A DNA stretch of 9,452 nucleotides from Candidatus Rhabdochlamydia sp. (GTDB lineage Bacteria; Chlamydiota; Chlamydiia; Chlamydiales; Rhabdochlamydiaceae): the NCBI GenBank assembly GCA_030043815.1, contig JASHWX010000032.1:1-9452 (forward strand), read 5' to 3'. The notes under the pieces are model-generated. The model made no database searches. It saw nothing but the letters and a program-made list of their open reading frames with translations, and had not been told where the DNA came from. The translations under genes and the position numbers were made by a program. This document shows positions 6,045 to 9,452 of this stretch, piece by piece. How positions within the stretch are numbered: the first letter of the stretch is position 1; each line of letters starts with the position of its first letter.

Positions 6045-7064
6045 ATGATGAAATGGTTATTGATGGCTCTGCCTTCTGTAATGGCGGCCCAAAACACAAC
6101 TCAGGAAATCACACCGGAACAAGTTGAAGTGCAGCTTATTTCTGCTGAAAAGCAATACGAGCATGCGCTTAAATTATTCAATCCTTGGTACACAGGCCCT
6201 CTCATCACCCCTTCCGCCTCGATGGTGCCTCCCGGCGAGGCGATGATCCAACCCTACATCTTTTTCACCGACAACTTTGCCGTCTTCAATGATCACAGAA
6301 AAATCGTGTCGGCACCCAATGTTTTTGGGATCAAAGTGCAGCCCATCCTGTTGGAGATCGGCATCACTCCCTCCCTCGACACTACTCTGACCATGGGCGC
6401 TGTGGAGAATTGGAGCCGCGGCAAGACAGGCGGGGGAATTCTCGACACTTCGATTGCGCTGGGATTCAAGGTCAACGATGAATCGCTGTACGTGCCGAAA
6501 ATGAAATTCACCGTGTCCCAATTATTTCCGACGGGATCGTATCAGCACTTGAGCTCCAATGGACTGAATTTGAGCGCAACGGGTGTGGGCGCCTGGCAAA
6601 CGACATTCACTTGGGCGTTGGGTAAACTTCTCTTTTGGGATACGCTGCATCCCTTTAATACGCGCCTTGCGCTGAACTACACACTCTCGACGCCTGTGAG
6701 AGTGCACGGTTTCAATGCGTATGGCGGCGGCCATGGGACGCGCGGGACCGTGCATCCTGGCAATATATTCACCGCCGATCTCGGTCTTGAGCTCAGCATC
6801 AATCAGCCTTGGGTAGTAGCGCTCGACGTCGTCTACACTTATACTAACAAAACCTCTTTCCACGGCAAACCCGGGAAGTTGTCGAATGGATCGCCTGCCT
6901 CCGTAGGAAGCGGCTACAGCGATCAGCTGAGTTTAGCCCCCGCAGTGGAATACAACTTCAACGCCAACATGGGCATTTTGTGGGGCGTTTGGTTCCCTGT
7001 CTATGGACGCAACTCCACAGACTTTGTCTCAGCCATCTTCAGTTGGTACTGGGAATTTCCGTGA
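6045..7064 (+). CDS. outer-membrane beta-barrel protein (transporter-like)
   Basis: 339 residues from ATG 6045; a second ATG at 6048 is equally possible. The start is chosen because it opens a signal peptide (MMKWLLMALPSVMAA, cut probably before QNTT). The open frame extends upstream to 5874 but would run through the divergent gene and lose the signal. No clear Shine-Dalgarno site is present, only A-rich sequence. After a short helical stretch (about 20-45) the chain is a series of amphipathic beta strands with many aromatic and Gly residues, for example FTVSQLFPTGSY, FTADLGLELSI, VVALDVVYTYT and SLAPAVEYNFNANMGILWGV. It ends SAIFSWYWEFP, an aromatic strand as expected for an outer-membrane barrel. 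It resembles barrel families annotated as transporters in other Gram-negatives; the substrate is unknown. TATAAA at 6036-6041 could be a -10, but then the transcript would be nearly leaderless. Confidence 0.75.
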   Translation: MMKWLLMALPSVMAAQNTTQEITPEQVEVQLISAEKQYEHALKLFNPWYTGPLITPSASMVPPGEAMIQPYIFFTDNFAVFNDHRKIVSAPNVFGIKVQPILLEIGITPSLDTTLTMGAVENWSRGKTGGGILDTSIALGFKVNDESLYVPKMKFTVSQLFPTGSYQHLSSNGLNLSATGVGAWQTTFTWALGKLLFWDTLHPFNTRLALNYTLSTPVRVHGFNAYGGGHGTRGTVHPGNIFTADLGLELSINQPWVVALDVVYTYTNKTSFHGKPGKLSNGSPASVGSGYSDQLSLAPAVEYNFNANMGILWGVWFPVYGRNSTDFVSAIFSWYWEFP

Positions 7065-7119
7065 TCCTATAAAAATAATTTAAATGGCTTCTAATGGTCG
7101 TATCTGTTATCATAAAAAC

Positions 7120-7206
7120 ATGAAGCCGGTGAATACAACTCACTCATCTTCCGTTCGTTTCATGATGATGATGCCCCGTTGCGGGCAAACATCTTTCTCT
7201 GTCTAA
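7120..7206 (+). CDS. possible leader peptide with four consecutive Met codons
   Basis: ATG 7120 opens 28 codons ending at TAA 7204-7206, 41 bases before the SAM hydrolase ATG. Codons 15-18 (7162-7173) are ATG four times in a row, within VRFMMMMPRCG. Directly after, TGCCC (7172-7176) and GGGCA (7183-7187) can form a short GC stem, and the stop codon runs into nine T, then G, then five T. This layout resembles amino-acid-run leader peptides of biosynthetic operons, such as the His run of hisL. Against it: no Shine-Dalgarno site precedes the ATG, and the T-run lies about 18 bases from the GC stem, so it is not a textbook terminator. TATCAT at 7108-7113 could be a -10 that would start the transcript near the ATG itself, leaderless. 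Evidence for translation is indirect. Confidence 0.4.
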   Translation: MKPVNTTHSSSVRFMMMMPRCGQTSFSV

Positions 7207-7253
7207 TTTTTTTTTGTTTTTCCCCAAAAATTAACTAGGAATTTATCATGAAA
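7158..7253 (+). promoter_or_regulatory. long-range pairing between Met-run codons and the SAM hydrolase start
   Basis: TTTCATGAT at 7158-7166, covering the Phe codon and first Met codons of the leader, is a perfect complement of ATCATGAAA at 7245-7253, which includes the ATG at 7248. One wobble and one A-T pair extend it to 7168/7243, about 11 bp. The AGGA Shine-Dalgarno site (7237-7240) lies just outside. The pairing is AU-rich and partly follows from the self-complementary CATG, so chance is a real alternative. If formed, it would hide the start codon until a ribosome sits on the Met codons. Confidence 0.3.
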
Positions 7254-8729
7254 GGAACACATTTTTTATTATTATTAGTTTGCTCCAGTCCTCTTCATCC
7301 TGCAGGATTTTTACAAAAGAGCACTGGATTTTACAATTCGCTCCTCAATGATCAAACAGCCATTGAGAAGATCAATCAGCACCGCCCGAAAATCTATATC
7401 TACACCGATTTCGGAGGCGGTAAAAATGCAGGAAAGGCCCTCGCCGACTTGCAGACTAGCGGAGAACTCGCGAGCGCCGCGTGGAAAGAGACGCTCCAGC
7501 AAGAACTCTACATCAACGACTCCGCAAAGCCTCTATCTCCTGAACGCGCCGCGCAGCATCTCGCCGCGACCTTTCCTTATGAAGCAAAACAACGCAAAGC
7601 CCACACGATTGTCGTGCATGTCGTCGATCCGGGCGTCGGCAATGCTGAAGAAACCCATCCACGCTGCATCGTTTTGAGAAAAGATGGAACTGTTTTCATC
7701 GGCCCCGACAACGGCAGTCTGACGCTGGCATGCCCCCCGGGATCTATCGAAGGCATCTGGGAAATCGATGCAAAAGAGCTCAATCGCCTCTCTGGCATTG
7801 ACACCAAGGCCGGAGGCACTTTTCACGGTCGGGATCTCTTTTGCGAAGCAGCCTTCCGCATCGCTGCAGGTCTGCTTTCCTTTGATGAGATTGGAATCCG
7901 CTATGAAGAGAATGAACTCAAGAAACGGTTTGATCTCAAGCCTTCGCATTTAGCTCCACTCACATTTAGAACACTTCATACTGAACGGTTTATCTTCGAA
8001 AATAGCAACAACCTGTTCGATCAAACATTTTTGCTCGGAGTGATCCAATCTTCTCTTTATTCAGAAGAAGGAACTTTGACAGAAGCCAAAAAGTTTTTCA
8101 TCGCCAAGCCATCAAAAGAGGATAGTCTCGCTATCGTCAACCATCAAACAGGCAATGTCTTCATCGGACCCAACAACGGACTTGGCACCTCATTCTTTAA
8201 AGATTATCCAGAAGAAAACGTCGAAGTGCACGTCTTAAGTTCCAAAGCGGTGAACGCGGTCTGCGAAGAAAAAAATAATGAAGCTGCTTATGCTCTCATC
8301 GAAAAGCAGCCGAAATTTGATCTGCCTCTTGAAACGGTTGAGTACATTGGACAGTTGCTTCGAGACAAACATGGCAGGCTTAAAACGCTTCGCGCCAAAA
8401 TCTGGATCGATTTGTATGGAAACATCAAGACGACCATGACAAGTGATCTTCTCAATGAAGCCAAGCGCACAGGAGCCCGCGTCGAAGTATCCCTCAATGG
8501 CGTGCAACAGCCCGTGATTTTTGCGGACACTTTTTTTCAGGTCCCTAAAGATCAGCTTTTCATTTACAATGGGAGCACAGGTACCATTGGCCCTAATCCC
8601 CATCGCTCCAAGCGCTACGTTGAGCTCACAGCAAATGGGATTTATGGGAAATTTGGCACTGATTTCTTTATATATAATGGAAAAATCCCCGTATCAGGAC
8701 AAGAAATCACCTTTCATTTTAAATATTAG
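7248..8729 (+). CDS. exported SAM hydrolase / SAM hydroxide adenosyltransferase family (DUF62), enlarged
   Basis: 493 residues against about 260-280 for usual family members. Family reaction: SAM plus water gives adenosine plus L-methionine. Visible motifs are TDFG (53-56), HVVDPGVG (124-131), FIGPDNGSL (150-158), GGTFHGRDLF (189-198) and, for the C-terminal domain, IDLYGNI (387-393) with FIYNGSTG (438-445). The family's catalytic Asp, Arg and His map to D127, R139 and H193; the Arg is displaced by five residues through an insert (NAEETH). The Asp usually found soon after TDFG is not seen. About 130-140 extra residues lie between the two domains and contain a second FIGPNNG (305-311). The N-terminus is a signal-like hydrophobic segment (FLLLLVCSSPLHPAG), so periplasmic location is inferred. 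AGGA lies seven bases before the ATG. The cupin gene follows at once. Confidence 0.85.
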   Translation: MKGTHFLLLLVCSSPLHPAGFLQKSTGFYNSLLNDQTAIEKINQHRPKIYIYTDFGGGKNAGKALADLQTSGELASAAWKETLQQELYINDSAKPLSPERAAQHLAATFPYEAKQRKAHTIVVHVVDPGVGNAEETHPRCIVLRKDGTVFIGPDNGSLTLACPPGSIEGIWEIDAKELNRLSGIDTKAGGTFHGRDLFCEAAFRIAAGLLSFDEIGIRYEENELKKRFDLKPSHLAPLTFRTLHTERFIFENSNNLFDQTFLLGVIQSSLYSEEGTLTEAKKFFIAKPSKEDSLAIVNHQTGNVFIGPNNGLGTSFFKDYPEENVEVHVLSSKAVNAVCEEKNNEAAYALIEKQPKFDLPLETVEYIGQLLRDKHGRLKTLRAKIWIDLYGNIKTTMTSDLLNEAKRTGARVEVSLNGVQQPVIFADTFFQVPKDQLFIYNGSTGTIGPNPHRSKRYVELTANGIYGKFGTDFFIYNGKIPVSGQEITFHFKY

Positions 8730-8738
8730 GAGGGACTC

Positions 8739-9077
8739 ATGGACTTAAAATCATTGGCTCAAGTTTATGATTTGGCGGAAGTTGATCGACAACTGGGTGA
8801 AAAATACTGGTCTCCGGTCGATGTGGCTCAGATCAATGATTGGGTACTTCGCGCCGCAGCGATTAAAGGGGAATACCATTGGCATTCCCATCAAGACGAC
8901 GAGCTTTTTCTCGTGTACAAAGGCGAGATCGTGATTGATACAGAAAAAGGCCCGATCAAACTCAAAGAAGGGCAGGGCGCCGTCATTCCCAAAGGAATGC
9001 AGCATAAGCCCCGATCAGAAGGCCGTTCGATCATATTGATGATTGAACCCATGTCTCTTCAATCGACAGGCGGCTAA
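8739..9077 (+). CDS. small cupin-domain protein
   Basis: 112 residues, a single-domain cupin, probably cytoplasmic. Cupin motif 1 is complete: G44, H49, H51, E55 and G62 (HSHQDDELFLVYKG), with an extra H47. Motif 2 gives P84, G86 and H89 (IPKGMQH). The two His, Glu and the last His are the usual metal ligands. The N-terminal 25 residues are helical; the C-terminus ends shortly after the last strand (IILMIEP). The start has AGGAGG nine bases upstream or less, overlapping the stop region of the SAM hydrolase (TAG 8727-8729), so the two are translated from one transcript. Small cupins of this kind include isomerases, dioxygenases and sensors; the substrate here is not known. Confidence 0.85.
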   Translation: MDLKSLAQVYDLAEVDRQLGEKYWSPVDVAQINDWVLRAAAIKGEYHWHSHQDDELFLVYKGEIVIDTEKGPIKLKEGQGAVIPKGMQHKPRSEGRSIILMIEPMSLQSTGG

Positions 9078-9088
9078 CCAAGGAACGA

Positions 9089-9118
9089 TTGTACAATTAA
9101 TTGGTCGTACAATATAAT
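9089..9118 (+). promoter_or_regulatory. promoter with repeated GTACAAT motifs in front of a toxin remnant
   Basis: TTGTAC (9089-9094) and TATAAT (9113-9118) are 18 bases apart. ATTGTACAAT (9088-9097) is a perfect palindrome covering the -35, and GTACAAT recurs at 9107-9113, overlapping the -10, 16 bases after the first copy. This is the arrangement expected of an autoregulated toxin-antitoxin operator. Transcription would start near 9125. Confidence 0.6.
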
Positions 9119-9124
9119 GTTCGT

Positions 9125-9258
9125 ATGATAAGATAAGGAAGACCCCGGAATTCGAAGAGTGGCTTGATAGTTTGAACGTTAAAGAGCAGGCTCAAATTGA
9201 AGCTAGACTGTTCAGAATTAAGGAATTTGCTTATACTGCTCCCGCTCAAAAAGTGTGA
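9125..9258 (+). pseudogene. remnant of a RelE/HigB-like toxin (addiction-module killer protein)
   Basis: From 9130 the frame reads KIRKTPEFEEWLDSLNVKEQ and then AQIEARLFRIKEF before running into unrelated residues and a TGA at 9256-9258. This is the N-terminal third of the RelE/ParE superfamily group annotated as addiction-module killer proteins, normally about 95-110 residues. The only plausible start, ATG 9125, is one base out of frame with it: a single missing base near 9130 would give MI-x-IRKTPEFEEWL. The similarity ends near 9230, and the usual central and C-terminal strands and any antitoxin gene are absent. It is therefore both frameshifted and truncated. It is separate from the cupin operon and has its own promoter. 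Confidence 0.7.
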
Positions 9259-9280
9259 ATCTGCCAGCGTCGGACAGCCA

Positions 9281-9360
9281 GTGAATTTGAACCCGCCTGC
9301 ATCGCTCAACTTATTCAAGTTGAGCTGCTTCGGCGCCGGCTTCGCCTGGTTCAAATTCAC
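9281..9360. repeat. 13-bp inverted repeat enclosing an inner hairpin
   Basis: GTGAATTTGAACC (9281-9293) is a perfect complement of GGTTCAAATTCAC (9348-9360). Between the arms, GCTCAACTT (9304-9312) pairs with AAGTTGAGC (9317-9325) around ATTC, and a GC-rich palindrome CGGCGCCG sits at 9331-9338. No protein is supported on either strand. Composition and structure differ from the flanking genes; a dispersed repeat, a small non-autonomous mobile element or a structured RNA would all fit. Confidence 0.6.
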
Positions 9361-9402
9361 GGCGTCCCTCCGGGCCCGGTTCGCTTCGCTCACCTGCTTT
9401 CC

Positions 9403-9430
9403 TTAGAAAATGTCTATGGACATTTTCTAA
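9403..9430. repeat. 12-bp perfect hairpin
   Basis: TTAGAAAATGTC (9403-9414) pairs perfectly with GACATTTTCTAA (9419-9430) around the loop TATG. It follows a GC-rich stretch containing GGGCCCGG-like sequence. The symmetric form and lack of a T-run suggest an element end or recombination site rather than a terminator. The remaining bases to 9452 show nothing recognisable. Confidence 0.6.
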
Positions 9431-9452
9431 GTGTTCGCAGCCTTGGCATTTT

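Noticed and set aside
7172..7220. Classical intrinsic terminator in the Met-run leader
   Set aside because: The GC stem is only about 5 bp and lies some 18 bases before the T-run; I keep it as a possible control stem only.
7248..7290. Lipoprotein signal in the SAM hydrolase (Cys after LLLLV)
   Set aside because: The residue before Cys is Val rather than Gly, Ala or Ser, and there are no positive charges beyond Lys2 and His5; an ordinary signal peptide fits better.
9097..9393. 98-codon minus-strand frame across the toxin remnant and structured segment
   Set aside because: It reads through the inverted repeats and antisense to the toxin fragment, has no recognisable protein features and no ribosome site of note.

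Overview
The window looks like bacterial chromosome from an amoeba- or protist-associated intracellular lineage; an environmental chlamydia (Parachlamydiales-like) is my best guess. The guess rests on a eukaryote-style F-box protein with giant-virus/protist-type ankyrin-like repeats, set among ordinary bacterial genes with Shine-Dalgarno sites and sigma70-like promoters, exported SH3b and beta-barrel proteins, and base composition close to 50% GC by eye. It is an inference: no single-copy taxonomic marker is present.

Left part (1-2912). The N-terminal half of a PIN-PhoH (YlaK-type) ATPase runs leftward off the window. Divergent from it, a good sigma70-like promoter drives a 231-aa protein with a C-terminal SWIM-type zinc finger. 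Sixty-seven bases later comes an exported protein with two bacterial SH3 domains. The ribosome-binding site of the second gene lies inside one arm of a long hairpin, so its translation may be controlled.

Middle part (2913-5645). Three hairpins in a row follow, the first a clear intrinsic terminator. Then comes an 8-codon mini-ORF that is itself a hairpin and overlaps the start of a DUF455 ferritin-like gene. Seven bases after that gene lies a 536-codon gene with a duplicated N-terminal module, an F-box and at least ten 27-residue ankyrin-like repeats. This gene is cut by an in-frame TAG; 43 further in-frame codons of the same repeat follow, to a TAA at 5645. It is a candidate secreted effector.

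Right part (5649-9077). A small helical protein of unknown function (minus strand) is divergent from an outer-membrane beta-barrel protein. Next is a 28-codon ORF with four consecutive Met codons, directly upstream of an exported, enlarged S-adenosylmethionine (SAM) hydrolase (DUF62/SAM-HAT family), followed by a cupin in the same operon. SAM hydrolases release methionine plus adenosine. A Met-run leader in front of one, whose Met codons can also pair with the enzyme's start codon region, is the most intriguing signal here: a possible methionine-sensing leader controlling methionine recovery from SAM.

Right edge (9078-9452). A strong promoter with repeated GTACAAT motifs precedes a broken RelE/HigB-like toxin fragment. 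The fragment ends against a highly structured non-coding segment with a 13-bp inverted repeat, an internal 9-bp stem and a 12-bp terminal hairpin, probably a dispersed repeat or small mobile-element end.
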